Origin: Candidatus Omnitrophota bacterium
GTDB lineage: Bacteria > Omnitrophota > Gorgyraeia > Zapsychrales > Zapsychraceae
Direction of reading: 5' to 3'
Assembly (NCBI GenBank): GCA_029567025.1
Contig: JAKQLT010000186.1
Location: 1-17,026 of the forward strand
Length of the DNA: 17,026 nt
Part shown: piece after piece, positions 1 to 12,300 of the stretch
Layout of the letters: the number at the start of each line of letters is the position of its first letter
Numbering within the stretch: position 1 is the first letter of the stretch
Program-made: the position numbers and the translations under genes
The notes under the pieces: generated by a model
Told to the model about the DNA's origin: nothing
The model's database searches: none
What the model saw: the letters and a program-made list of their open reading frames with translations, nothing else

Positions 1-1209
1 AAGGGTTGTTTTTCCTGTTCCCGTCGGGCCAACAATAGCGACAAGCTCTCCCTTTTTAATTTCTAAATTAATATTTTTAAGGATCAGCCCGTCTTCATGA
101 TAATAATGAAAATCCACATCTTTAATCGCAATCCCTTTTTGCATTTCTTTTAAAACAATCGGATGAGGATTTTCTTTAATAGTCACTTCCGCATCTAAAA
201 CTTCATAAATACGCGTATTAGCGGCTAAAGCTTGTTGTGTTAAAGCATTGACATTGCCCAATTTCTTAATTGGGCTAATAATAGACATAACCGCCCCAAA
301 AAATAAAATAAAAACACCGAAAGACAACTCGCCTTGCATCAACCGGCCACCAAACCAATATACCAAAACAACACCTAACCCTGCTCCAATAAGTTCTGTT
401 AAAGGAGAAACAAGAGATAATCGCTTAATGGATTTCATGCGTAATTTATAATAATCAAAATTTTTTGCTTTAAATCTTTTTGTTTCATAATCTTCAGTAC
501 AAAAAGCCCGCACTAATTTAACTCCGGAAATCGTCTCTAATAATAAAGTATTAATATCAGCCATTTTTTCCTGTGTCCCTTTTGAAATTTTTCTAAGCTT
601 TCGCCCTATTTGAGCCATAGGCCAAGAGATCAAAGGAAAAACAACTAAAATAACAAACGACGAATGAGGGTCAATAAGAAAAGCCGTAATAATACATAAA
701 ATAATAACGAATGTTTGACGAAAAAGATCAATAACTCCGTAAGAAACAGCATTCTCAACAACTCCTGTATCAAAAGTAATTCGCGAGATAAGCTCTCCCG
801 TCCTTTTTTCGCTAAAATAGTCTAAAGAAAGATTTTGAATTTTCATATAAAGACGCTCGCGAATATCAGCCATAATCCTTTGAGACACATCATTCATCAA
901 ATATTGGGAAAGAAAAATAGCAATATTTTTCACAATCATCATAATAATAAAACCGATTAAAAACATAGGGAAAAGCACAACCGGCTCAATAGCGTTTAAT
1001 CGCGCTACAATATCCGCAATAAATTGAGGCAAGGCAATATTGTTAGGAATAACGATTTGTTTATTATTAAAAATGCGATCGGTCATGGGAACTAACAAGG
1101 AAAGCTGAAAAACTTCAAAAAAACTTGAGATAAACATCGTAACCACGGCAAGCGAAAAAAGTTTACGATGCCCTTTGAGAAAACTTAAAAGTTTAAGATA
1201 ATTCTTCAT
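1..1209 (-). CDS. MsbA-like ABC exporter, fused permease and ATPase (partial, C-terminus beyond window)
   Basis: Reading leftward from the ATG at 1207-1209, 403 codons stay open to the window edge. The N-terminal ~330 residues form an ABC-exporter transmembrane domain with several hydrophobic helices and the typical cytoplasmic stretch containing SLDYFSEKRTGELISRI. The nucleotide-binding domain then begins, and the Walker A motif GPTGTGKT (about residues 394-401) falls exactly at the edge. Walker B, signature and H-loop are outside. Full-length relatives have about 580 residues, so roughly 70 percent is visible. An in-frame TAA five codons upstream fixes the start; no SD is evident. The family (COG1132, MsbA/MdlB) exports lipids or drugs as homodimers in the inner membrane. 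Divergence from lpxB makes a lipid A flippase role (msbA) the best inference, but lipid specificity cannot be read from sequence. A weak leftward -10 candidate (TATAAC, complement of 1255-1260) lies in the spacer. Confidence 0.9.
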   Translation of the reverse strand, partial: MKNYLKLLSFLKGHRKLFSLAVVTMFISSFFEVFQLSLLVPMTDRIFNNKQIVIPNNIALPQFIADIVARLNAIEPVVLFPMFLIGFIIMMIVKNIAIFLSQYLMNDVSQRIMADIRERLYMKIQNLSLDYFSEKRTGELISRITFDTGVVENAVSYGVIDLFRQTFVIILCIITAFLIDPHSSFVILVVFPLISWPMAQIGRKLRKISKGTQEKMADINTLLLETISGVKLVRAFCTEDYETKRFKAKNFDYYKLRMKSIKRLSLVSPLTELIGAGLGVVLVYWFGGRLMQGELSFGVFILFFGAVMSIISPIKKLGNVNALTQQALAANTRIYEVLDAEVTIKENPHPIVLKEMQKGIAIKDVDFHYYHEDGLILKNINLEIKKGELVAIVGPTGTGKTTL

Positions 1210-1233
1210 AAGTGTGAGATGTTACCATATCAT

Positions 1234-1262
1234 TTGACATTTGTCGAGGGATTTGTTATATT
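1234..1262 (+). promoter_or_regulatory. Sigma-70-type promoter for the oxidoreductase-lpxB pair
   Basis: A perfect -35 box TTGACA (1234-1239) is followed after exactly 17 bases by TATATT (1257-1262), five of six matches to TATAAT. Transcription would start near 1269, giving a roughly 38-nt leader made only of A and T on the coding strand and ending at the ATG at 1307. It lies in the only non-coding spacer between the two divergent transcription units and overlaps a weaker leftward -10 candidate (1255-1260). Assignment rests on the consensus match alone. Confidence 0.7.
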
Positions 1263-1306
1263 TGCCCTATTCTTAATTTTAATAATTATTAATATTTATT
1301 TATATT

Positions 1307-2242
1307 ATGCCTAAAATAAAAGTCTTTCTCATTGGTACTGGCCACTTAGGGTCCAAACATCTAAAAACATATCTGGAGCTATCTGATAAAGTTGAAATCT
1401 TAGGCCTAACAGACATCAATGAACAAAAAGGAGTGGAGATTTCCAGAAAATATCGCGTCCCTTATTTCAAAAATTATCGCCAATTCCCTAAAGAAACTAA
1501 TGCGGTAAACATTTGCACGCCAACAATATCGCATTACGAAATCGCAAAATTCTTTCTCAAAAAAAATATCCATACATTTATTGAAAAACCCATAACCACA
1601 ACAGTGAAACAAGCGAACGAATTAATCAAAATAGCTCAAAAAAACAACCTCAAACTTCAAATAGGCCATATTGAACGTTTTAATTCAGCATTTCAGGCGA
1701 CTAAACGTTTTATGCGAAATCCTTTATTCATTGAATGTCATCGTCTGAACCATTTTCCTAATCGTTCTTTGGATATCGGCGTTATTCTGGATCTTATGAT
1801 TCACGATATTGATATTATTCTCGGGCTTGTTCCTTCAAAAATAAAAAATATCGAAGCCACAGGCATTAATGTTTTAACCAATTTAGAAGATATCGCCAGC
1901 GTCCGAATCACTTTTCACAATGGATGTGTCTGTAATTTAACAGCGAGCCGCATTTCTGAAGACATCGTGCGTAAAATTCGTATTTTTCAAAAAAATACCT
2001 ATATTTCTCTTGATTATGTCCAACAAGAAGCCTTCATCTATAAAAAAGAGTCCAATCGTATTTTGAAACACAGTTTACCAATTGAAAAAGAACAGCCTTT
2101 AAAACAAGAACTCGCGCATTTTATCGATTGTATTGAAAATAATAAAAATCCTCTTGTGTCAGGAATTGAAGGCCGTGAAGCATTAAAAGTCGCCCTGACC
2201 ATCACAAAAAAAATATGGGACAACAACACAAACATCTTATAA
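1307..2242 (+). CDS. Gfo/Idh/MocA family NAD(P)-dependent oxidoreductase linked to lpxB
   Basis: The 311-residue protein opens with a Rossmann fold: beta strand KVFLIG, then the dinucleotide loop GTGHLG (residues 10-15). EKPI at 93-96 carries the family's conserved lysine (K94). GHIERFN (120-126) and DLMIHDIDI (162-170) follow; the His-Asp pair 166-167 is the usual catalytic position. Relatives beside lpxA/lpxB in other Gram-negatives include GnnA, which oxidises the 3-OH of UDP-GlcNAc so that GnnB can add an amino group, giving amide-linked lipid A. That function is plausible here, but no GnnB-like aminotransferase is in the window, so no gene symbol is given. It is the first gene after the promoter at 1234-1262. 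No SD precedes the ATG. Its last 28 bases overlap the start of lpxB, suggesting translational coupling. Confidence 0.85.
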   Translation: MPKIKVFLIGTGHLGSKHLKTYLELSDKVEILGLTDINEQKGVEISRKYRVPYFKNYRQFPKETNAVNICTPTISHYEIAKFFLKKNIHTFIEKPITTTVKQANELIKIAQKNNLKLQIGHIERFNSAFQATKRFMRNPLFIECHRLNHFPNRSLDIGVILDLMIHDIDIILGLVPSKIKNIEATGINVLTNLEDIASVRITFHNGCVCNLTASRISEDIVRKIRIFQKNTYISLDYVQQEAFIYKKESNRILKHSLPIEKEQPLKQELAHFIDCIENNKNPLVSGIEGREALKVALTITKKIWDNNTNIL

Positions 2243-3357
2243 TCGTCGCTGGCGAAGCCAGTGGCGACATGCATGCCGCGCATCTGGTAAAAGCACTAAA
2301 ACAAAAAGATACTTCTCTTGTTTTTTCTGGGCTCGGCGGAGAAAAAATGCGAGAAGCCGGTGTAGATATTTATTACGACCTTACCCAAATGGCGGTTATC
2401 GGATTTTCAGAAGTCCTCAAACACTATAACGCATTAAAAAAAATATTCAATCTCATCCTTCAAAAATGTATTACGCTAAAGCCCTCGGCTGTCATTTTAA
2501 TCGATTATCCTGGGTTTAATCTTCGTCTCGCGCAAGAATTAAAAAAACATAATATCAAAGTTATTTACTATATCAGCCCTCAAGTCTGGGCATGGAAAAA
2601 AAATCGCGTCTTTACTATTAAAAAATGCGTTGATGCGATGCTGGTTTTCTTTCAATTTGAAAAAGATTTCTACGCACGCTACGGCATTCCAGCAAAATTC
2701 ATTGGAAACCCTTTAATAGATATCGTCAAAGTAACTCGAAAAAAAGAAAACTTTCTTTCTTCGGTTAATTTTGATCCTCACAAATTAACGATAGGACTTC
2801 TTCCTGGCTCACGAGATAAAGAAATCCAGAATCTTCTTCCCTTGATGCTTCAAACCGCCCTCTTGTTAGAGAAAAAATTTCAAGGCATTCAATTTCTTCT
2901 CTTAAAAGCACCAACAATTAAAAAAGACATCATTAAAAAATATTTAAAAAAATACCATTTAAATATTAAGCTTATTGAGAATAACACTTACAATGGCATT
3001 CATGCCAGTGACTTCTGCCTTGTCGCTTCGGGAACCGCGACATTAGAAACAGCTATCTTAGAAAAACCTATCGTTATTATTTATAAAACATCTTTACTGA
3101 CATGGTTATTAGCAAAACTATTCGTTAAAATCCCTTACATTGGTCTGGTCAATATCGTAGCCCAAAAACGCATTGTCCCAGAATGTATCCAATTTCAGGC
3201 GACCCCACAACAAATTTCACAGAAAATAGAAAGCATCCTGAAAGACGACAATAAAATGGCTTTTATGCGCAAAGAGTTGCGCGATGTGCGGCTTTCCTTA
3301 GGAGAAAAAAATAGTGCTGAAAAAGCGGCATTAAAAATTCTTAAAGTAATTGCTTAA
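2215..3357 (+). CDS. lpxB: Lipid-A-disaccharide synthase LpxB
   Basis: LpxB joins UDP-2,3-diacylglucosamine and 2,3-diacylglucosamine 1-phosphate (lipid X) into the beta-1,6 tetraacyl disaccharide of lipid A, at the cytoplasmic face of the inner membrane (GT19). At 380 residues it matches the usual length. Family motifs run in order: VAGEASGD (11-18), GLGGEKM (39-45), AVIGFSEVL (60-68), IDYPGFNLRLA (96-106), YISPQVWAW (119-127), FIGNPLID (162-169), LPGSRDKEI (196-204), ASGTATLE (271-278) and IPYIGLVNIVAQ (306-317). The ATG at 2215 places GEASGD close to the N-terminus as in relatives. It lies inside the 3' end of the oxidoreductase gene, has no SD and is probably translated by coupling. The TAA (3355-3357) overlaps the stop codon of the convergent Cys-rich gene. 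Its presence shows that the organism makes lipid A. Confidence 0.97.
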   Translation: MGQQHKHLIIVAGEASGDMHAAHLVKALKQKDTSLVFSGLGGEKMREAGVDIYYDLTQMAVIGFSEVLKHYNALKKIFNLILQKCITLKPSAVILIDYPGFNLRLAQELKKHNIKVIYYISPQVWAWKKNRVFTIKKCVDAMLVFFQFEKDFYARYGIPAKFIGNPLIDIVKVTRKKENFLSSVNFDPHKLTIGLLPGSRDKEIQNLLPLMLQTALLLEKKFQGIQFLLLKAPTIKKDIIKKYLKKYHLNIKLIENNTYNGIHASDFCLVASGTATLETAILEKPIVIIYKTSLLTWLLAKLFVKIPYIGLVNIVAQKRIVPECIQFQATPQQISQKIESILKDDNKMAFMRKELRDVRLSLGEKNSAEKAALKILKVIA

Positions 3358-6300
3358 TTTAAATCAATCCCCGTATTATTCTTATTTTCTTCACGAGGAA
3401 TATCTTTTCTTTCAAATTGTCCACAATCTTCAGGACAATTACATCGATTCTCAAATTGATGGCACACCCCATCGCCACAAGGCAAACAAATCGGAACACT
3501 TTGCGAAGAGAATTTCCCCTCGATATCACAACTCCCGTCAAAAAATTCAATACCACACCGTTTAACGAGTCCCGGACAACACTTTAAATCTTGCCCTGCA
3601 TACGCAAGCCCCCCACAATCGAATTGCTTCTCATCAATTTTCTGATAACAAACGTTTTGTTTCTCGCATCCTTTTAAAATTTGGCAATACACTAAAGGAC
3701 AATGTTCAACATCAATCATATAACATTCTTTAGGAATACACTCAAAAAAGCAATCCCGATAATGGCCTGAACGACACGCTAACAAACAAATATCTTCAGG
3801 GCACTCTTGATGCTCGGCATAATAATTTTTGCAATAATTCTTAAAATCCTGGTCGGAAAAGGAAAGACAAGAAAAAAATAAAAAAAAGGAAAAAATAAAA
3901 AAACAAAAAGACGTTTTTTTCATAAAAAATTATTTTAAATAAACATCAATGCGCTCTACTTTTCTATCACGAATATCTTGGGCATACGGCGCGCCAATAA
4001 CAGAAGAACAAATTTTAACAGGGACTTGTCCCGGATATGTTAAATGTATTTCTGAAATATTTACTTTATCCGATCCAAAAGTATTCTTAGCTTTCGGGTT
4101 ATGATACACCAATAAAATGTTACTTAAAAAATGACAAACGTAACTATGCGCAGGCAATTCAATTTTCTTCCTTTGATGATCCAACGTTGTCAAGAATACC
4201 GTGCTTTTTTGAGAAGTAAATAATTCCGCAGATAAACAAGGGTTAAGAACGCACATTAATGCGCCTTTTTCATCACGAACAAACGGCTTTAATCCGACAT
4301 TCATTCCCAACCAAATATGGACAAACTCCGCCGTAGAACCAGAAAGGCGCGCCACAAATCCGCGCCCATGCAAATTCTTATCTTCATGCGCGCTACTGAC
4401 AATAAAAGAAGAATTTTCTAAAATACTACGTCCATAAACTTCGGGCGCAAGAAAAGGAATAAACACATTTTTAAAATTCTCATAAAACTCCTTGGCCATC
4501 CCCCGGCGTAAAAGCTCTAACATAAACTTATATTCCATATGAATCCAAACGGACTCATTCTCGAGCCAACCAGACGGAAAAATACGCGTTCGCCCAATCT
4601 CTTCTGATTCTGTAGATAAATCTTCATTGACCTTATACATTTTCAACTTTTTATCATAAAGACCGCTGTGTCGCACTTGCCGATACAATTCACAAGCTTT
4701 TTGACTATCTTTTTCCACTTTTAACGCATGCACATACCCTTCTAAAAAAAGTGGCAAGGCGTATTTTTTAAATTTTAAAGGACGGACAAAAAGACTACCT
4801 CCCTCGCAAGACAAGCGTTCATACTCTATGACTTCATGATAAAAATATGTTCTTAAAAATCCTTTTTCATCAAATGATTTTTCAAAAGCTTTTTCTGTTT
4901 TTTCAATGATGTTTTTTAAAAAAATCTTTATTTGCTCAACCGTTAATTTCTTTTCTCGGCCTTCAATGCCATCTAATATTAAAAAGCGATAGTGTTCTTT
5001 AAGAGAATTCGATTTTTCCCAATAGGACAAATCATCCTTTTCAGATGCCAACACAACGCTAAGACCTTCAATAAAATAAGCCAATTCCTCAAAAATATTA
5101 ACTGGATACTGATCGTCTAATGCTAATTCATTAATAGCCTCTAAAAGAAATTCCGCCAATCGCTTCATCTCAAGCGTTTCACAGATAGAAGATCCTAACA
5201 ATCCCGGAAGCCCATTAAGAGCATCATACCAACTCGGTTTATTAGCTTCCATTTCGACGCCGATTCCGCTGGGGTCTAACGAAGCAACTTTATTCGCCAA
5301 CAAACATAAAATCTTACTGACCAAGTGAGTGTAATAAACAGGCCCGGCCCCTTTATCAATCCTTAATTTGTTCCCATTGTTCTGATGCGGATGCTCTTTC
5401 TTACCGACGGAAGAATATTGCCTGACGCCAGCTTGAGTCAAAATATAACGTTTATCTCGAGGCAAAACATAATGCCCATTATGATAAAAACTAAACGCCT
5501 GGCATCCTAATAAAAGATTTTTTAAATCATCGGGGTATAACGACAAATAACTTTCAATAAGATCTAAATTATACGTCCAGTGATCTATCCAGAAACCTTC
5601 CCCATGATCCGCCAATTCCTGCTTATGGCATACTTCCAATAAACGGCCCATAAAGTCTTTGGGTTTGACTTTAAGCACAATGTCCTGATCAAAAATACAT
5701 TTTAATAATTCACCAGGAGAAAATTCTTTCTTGAGGAATTCTTTGATCTTGATCTTATCCGTTTCTTTGAGGCAACGGTCCAAAACAGCTCCAACTTTTT
5801 CTTCATCTTCCGCTTTAAATGTCGTCCCTTTGACCACAAGCGGATTATAGCCATCCGCCTGAATCAAATTAAGGAAATTAATCAAATGATGATCTTTCAC
5901 GTGAGGATTAAACCACGCATCATTACGACGATTCTGATTAACATCACGATAATTTCCATTACCTTGGGAATAAAATGTCGGGGCTACGACAAAAAAATTA
6001 TAATCACGTTCAGGATCGCCGTGCTTACGGCTATAAACATTAAAAGCCATATAGCCATCACTTGTCTTTAAAGAAATCGGAAGACCTCCCCGTAACACAT
6101 TATCTAAAAAGGTATGCCCGGCATACGCGTCAAAAATAAAAGAAGAACTCTTCGTAAACGCAAAATCTTTAATTTGATCAATAATGGCCTTATATTCCTT
6201 TTCTTTAAGTTCAATAAAATTTTTAGAAGTGATATCTTTTTTAATATCTTTAAGATGCTTTATCGATGTCGTATGGCCAAAAACAGAAACAAGAGTCGCC

Positions 6301-9300
6301 TGTTTCCGAGGGTTTAACGAAGTTTTAAAATAACTTAATGCGGACGGCGTGCGATTGCTTGTTTCCTGGTGTTCAGGGATTGCAAAAGACGCATCTAAAA
6401 ACTTTTCCGGAGAAGAAAAGTCATAGGCCTCGCCAAAAACCACGTTTGATTCCACGATACAATCCAAAAATTTCTGCGGCCTCTTGGCATCAAAAGCAAA
6501 ATAAAAATTACCATCTTTGATATGTTTGACCTGTGGGGTATCCGCGACTTCAACATTAAGCTGATAAAAAGGGGTCTTTTCCTTCCAATGTCTTACTTTA
6601 ATCCACGCCTCAACGGTCCGGCACATATGTTTTGCCGTCCAATCGCCTAACCCAAAAGGAACAATACGAGGAAGCCCGTCGATAATTTCTAAGGTATATT
6701 TTTTTCGTCCGATATTTTCAATCGTTAATTGACGCACTAATCCCGCGTAAGGCTCTTGAGGAATAGTAAAATAATTAACACGAGCGACTAATCCCAAATC
6801 TTCATTAACCTCTTCCAAAGACAATCCTTCAGCAGAAACAAACATTTTTTGCATTTTCTTAAAATTCGTTCCTAATAAATTTTTCTGAAACGGTTCCCAA
6901 TAAAAAATCTTTGTCCCTGATTTTGCTTTAATAAAAGTGCGAAAACCTTGCAAGGGCGTTAATTGATAGGCCTTATTGGCGGGCTGAAATTCTAAAATAG
7001 CTTTATCTTTGGATTCAATCCCGAAACTCGAAATCCCCTGTCCGCGATTCACATAAAAAACCCACATCGGGATTCCCCAAAGGCCTGAAATACCAGGGAA
7101 AAAATTACTAAACGTCTTACTCTCATTATAATTCTCAATGACAAAACGCACATTTTCATCAAAATAATATTTCACCTGGTCCTGAGTGCTTTTCATTCTC
7201 TTCCTTTCCATAAATATTAGTACGGGTTCTTTGCTTTTCGAAATAAATTATAATATCCTGACGTCTTAAGCCACAACACAAGATCAGAATCATTATTATT
7301 TGGGCGGATACGTTTTAATTCAAAAACATCTTTATTGAAACGATCTCTCCCACGATTCGTAGCACAAGCCGCCTCATATCCCGCTTGACGGACAAGTTTT
7401 TTTATTTCATCGCTAAAACCGCCAATAGGATATGCAAAGTATTTGACAGAAATCCCCAAAAATTCTTCAATGTCTTTTTTACTATCAAAAATTTCTTTTA
7501 TCTGTTTTTCCACAGAAAGACCGGGCAAATAAGAATGTGTTTGCGTATGTGAGCCAATATCTATTTTTGAAGAAATCATCTCTTGTAGTTGCGGCAAGCT
7601 CATTTGTTTTTCTTTTCCAATAAGCCCTGACGGGACAAAAATAGTCGCCGGAAAATTATATTTTTTTAAAACGGCTAACGCGTTTGTATAATTATTTTCT
7701 TTGCCATCATCAAAAGTAATTACAACAGATTTTTTCGAAAGAACTTTCCCTTTTTTGATGCTATCTACGAGCGCATCCAAAGAAATAACTTGATAATGAT
7801 TTTTTTCTAAAAAAGCCATTTGCCGTTCAAAATTCTTTGGTGTTACATAATTCGCCTCATGTCGACTGATATCTTCAATTTCATGATACATTAAAATGGG
7901 CACGACATATTTATCTTGAATCCATAAAGAAAATCCTGCGATCAAAAGAACAATAATAAAGAAAAAAACCCTTAATCGTTTTATACATAATTTCATTTAT
8001 GCTGAAAGTCTTTTTTTAACCAATTCACTGACAACACGATTATCCGCACGGCCAGCGATTTTCTCGCCAACAGCCTTCATGACTTTTCCCATATCTTTTA
8101 TAGAGCTGGCTTGCGTCTCGGCAATGACCTCTGAAACGATTTTCCGAATCTCATCTTCTGATAATTCTTGAGGCAAATAACTTTTTAATAGATTGAGTTC
8201 GAAAGTTTCTTTATCGACTAATTCTTGACGGGAAGCGGCTTTAAATTGTTCAATGGAATCCTGGCGTTGTTTAATTTGTCGTTTAATGACACTAACGACA
8301 TCTATGTCTTCAACTTTTTCAATACGTTTTTCAATCCGAACATCTTTTATTTTCGCGCGCAAGAAACTTAACGCGGATGATCGTGCAGAGTCCCTGTCCT
8401 TCATGGCCTTCACATAATCTTCATAGATTTTATCTTCAAGCATAACGCCTCACTTTTTTTATTTAATATTAATATTACTTTATAATTCTAATATAGTAAT
8501 CGTTTTGTAACGGGATTTCAATCCTTTTGTGATTTCAATTGCTCTTTTTCTTACTTTAAAATGTTCTGATAAAAAAGCGATTAAAGCATCATTGGCCTTG
8601 CCTTCCACGGCTGGCGCGGTTAAATAAATCTTGAACACGCCGTTTTCTTCTTTCATAAACTCTTTTTTAGCCTTTGGAATAACTTTAATATCGATTATTT
8701 TCATGGCAACAAAAGCTGCGACTGATTTTTTTTAAGCCATTGACGGCATTCTTGATACTGTGGATACACGGTTTCAACTTTTTTCCAAAACGCACGCGAA
8801 TGATTCGGGATCAATAAATGGCACAACTCATGAACAATCACATAATCAATAACATTCATCGGCGCTAAAATGATAAGCCAATTCAAACGAATAATCTTCT
8901 TATGATAATCACAAATCCCCCATAATCGTTTTTGCGTCTTAATCGCGATCTTTTGGGGTTCCACTCTTAAAATACGCGTATAATGGAACAATCGTCCTCC
9001 TAAAATTTCTTCCGCTTGCTTTCGATACCACTCGCTTAATGTCTCTTTAATCTTTTTTTGTCTTTCTTGTAAAGAAAGGTCCGTTGGGATAAAAACACGC
9101 CATAAGATTCCGTCAAAATAAATGCGCGATTGTTTTATTTGTTCTTCATAAATATAAAGACGACATTTTTTCCCTAAAAATAAAAACGCTTCCCCATCTT
9201 CATATTTTCTAATACAATTTTCTTGATTCCTTTTTTTAATTTCTTCTTTCTTCTTAAAAATCCAATGACTTTTTTTATTTAAAAAAGACAGGATTTCTTT

Positions 9301-12300
9301 TTCTTTTAAAGAAAAAGGCGCCGCAACAAAAACCTGTCCATCCTGCTTGATTTCAATAGCAAGGGTTCGTCGCTCTGATCGTTTTAAAACAAAAGAAATA
9401 GGACCTAATCTGGTCGAAAACTCCTGAACAGCTTCTAACATTTGTTTGGGATATCCCAACACGTTTTAAGGTAGGATTTTTCTGAAAAGGATAAAAAACG
9501 GATCTTTTATTTCTTAAAAAAATCCACATCAATTGTTACTTTGCGCCCTTTATTAAGCTCGCTCTTGATGTCTTTTGTGTTTAACGCGTTGTATTCATCC
9601 ATATCGACTTTAACAATATTTCCATCTTTCATGAAATATCCTTTATTGCCTAACATGGATTTTAAACGATCGCGTTCTTTTAAAGCCGCTGTTCTGGCTT
9701 TAGCCGCTTCTTCTTTAAAAGATTTTATCTTGGCTTTAACTAATTTCATCCTTTCGCGAAAAACAGTCATGAGCTCGCGGCCTTCATCAATATTTTTGAC
9801 ATTGCCGGCATAATAACTCAATTGGTCTTGAAGAATTTTCATTTCAGCGTTAATCTGAACATTTTTCTCTTCTAACCCAATAATGGTCTGGCTATATTTA
9901 TCATTTAAAGCTTTCATCTTATTAAAATCTTCTCCTAATTTAATCTTTTCAAGCTTGACCTGGTCCAAAAGAACTTGGGTTTCTTTTAAGGCATCCTTCG
10001 TTTCTTCTAAATCAAATCTCGCGTCAAATAATAAATCTTTTGTCGTCGCTAATTCGATCTTTGTAGAATCTAACTCTGCTTTTGTTTCTTGATAAATTTT
10101 AACATAACCCCGAGTCAAAGAAGATTGTTTATCGGAAACAGCCAGCATTTTATTAGTTGTGAAAGAAATATCTTTATAGACCTTCGCTCCTAACCATACC
10201 GTATAAATCATAAGACCGATCAACGCGATGATTAAAGAAACATTTAATATGCTTCTGGCTTTACGTAAGCTGTTTAAGCGCTGAAGTCCTGATTGAACTT
10301 TTTGATGCAATTTCGAAAGAGCGCTTTCGGAAGGATTAATAAACTCTACCCCACATAAATAACGATCTTTCGCAAAAGGTTTTTGACGATACCAGACTAA
10401 ACGGCCAACATCCGGAAGAAAATCTATTTTTCCATTATTGGCTTGAAAATTGAAAACAGCATCATCTTTCGGAATAAAATTCGAATCCGCTTCCATTAAC
10501 ATCCCAGAAGTGCTGATATTACGGATCCGGGCTTCTCCTTTAGAAGTATCATCTTTAAAAAACCATGAAATACGGCTGTTTTCTTTAACGCGTGGGCTCC
10601 TTCTCGATTCCTGAAGGTTTTTTTCTAAATTTTCGGTAATAATAGCGCACCCCCTGATAAAAAATATGAATTTAACGTTTTTTTTGGTTGGTGATTATAG
10701 TATATATAAATTTATTTTAAAAAACAAGAAAAAATCAATAAAATAAAAAATATTTAACGAGCACTCAACTACTTGCTACAAAAGAAGTTATATAAATTAT
10801 AAAAAATATTTTATAAAAAAATAACTGTTTTTATTTAAAAATCGCGTCTAAGACATTATTAATAATCATCTTCTTTGAATCTTTGACATTAGAAGCGTCA
10901 TTATTTTCTTCATTCTGATTTTGATTTTTGTCCTCTTGCCCTAAAGATCCGTCTTCAACTTTTAATGCCTTAAAAATAACATTTTTTAATTCCTCTTTAG
11001 CCCCTGTTGTAATCATTTTTTTCCCTAACTTCGCAAGATCAGGATAAACCATCATTTTAGCAATTGGCCCTTGATAAGAAACAAGCGGAATATGAATCTT
11101 TCTATCTTCCTCTAATAAATAAGACAATGGTTCTACAGCAGAGGCCATATGCTGGGACAAATTCTCACTTATAAAACATTCAAAATCAAATTGAGCGCTC
11201 TGATCAAATCCTATGCTCCCATTAGCTTTTAAAACAAAATCATCCGCATCCACCATAAGCGGTATTAGCGATATTTTCCCATTTTGCAGTTCAACACGAG
11301 CGTCGATCTTTTTAAAAATAGTATCTTTCCGAATAAGTTTATTTTTATATTCTTGCGGTAATTGAGCTTCTATCTTCTGCGATAAATCAGGAATAATCGA
11401 AATCTTATCTAAAATAAAACGTAACAGATTGAAATCAACTAACCTTGTTTCTTGGGTCTGTGCCATGCCTTGAGCTTTCAAAGAATTTAAGGATTCCTCG
11501 GCAAATCCTTGTCCTTGACCTTTTAAAGTCGCGCTAATTCTTCCGTCTAATTTAACAGGCAACTGATACGGCTCCAATAATTCAAAGATCTCAATCGCAT
11601 CAGCATCAATATCAAAAAAATATTCTTGCGCCTTCATATAATCACGAATACGACTGATTGCTTTAATACTTCCTGAACCTAAATTCATAAAAAATTCTTT
11701 CAAATGAATATCTGTTTCTGTTATTTCAACTTTCGCTCTTATACGCTCTAATGGTAATCCTAAAGGCGTAATCAATATTTTACCATCTTTAAGTTCCCCT
11801 AACGACGATAAAACCACAAGCCCTTGGGTTCCAGCGACCAATTGAGGAATCTGAAAAACTATTTTTCCCGCTAAACTCCTTTCAATAGGAATGCCGGCCA
11901 TAGGTGAAATACTTTTTTTCATCTCTTCTAAAGAAAAAGTCGATAAATCTGTTTCTACCATAGCGTCATCAAACCGTACATGTGTCGTTTTAAGATCCAA
12001 TTGGGCTTGAGATTGAAAAAAAACATTTTTTTGAGCGCTGAAAAGGGCCAAAGAAGATTTTATTTTAAAGGGTTTATCTAAAAAGAAATCCTTGATTTCA
12101 AGATCAAATTTTTCAATATTGATTTTTAATGCGGGCGAAAAATTTTCATCAACAAAAGAAATAGCCCCTTGAGATACATGAATGGTTTTTATCGTAAACG
12201 TTGGTAAAGGAATCGCAAGACTCGCTTTTCCCACAGCGATATCGTCAGAAATATTTTGTTTAAAAGTCTTTATATTTTCTTGCGATTGGGCGATCGTGGG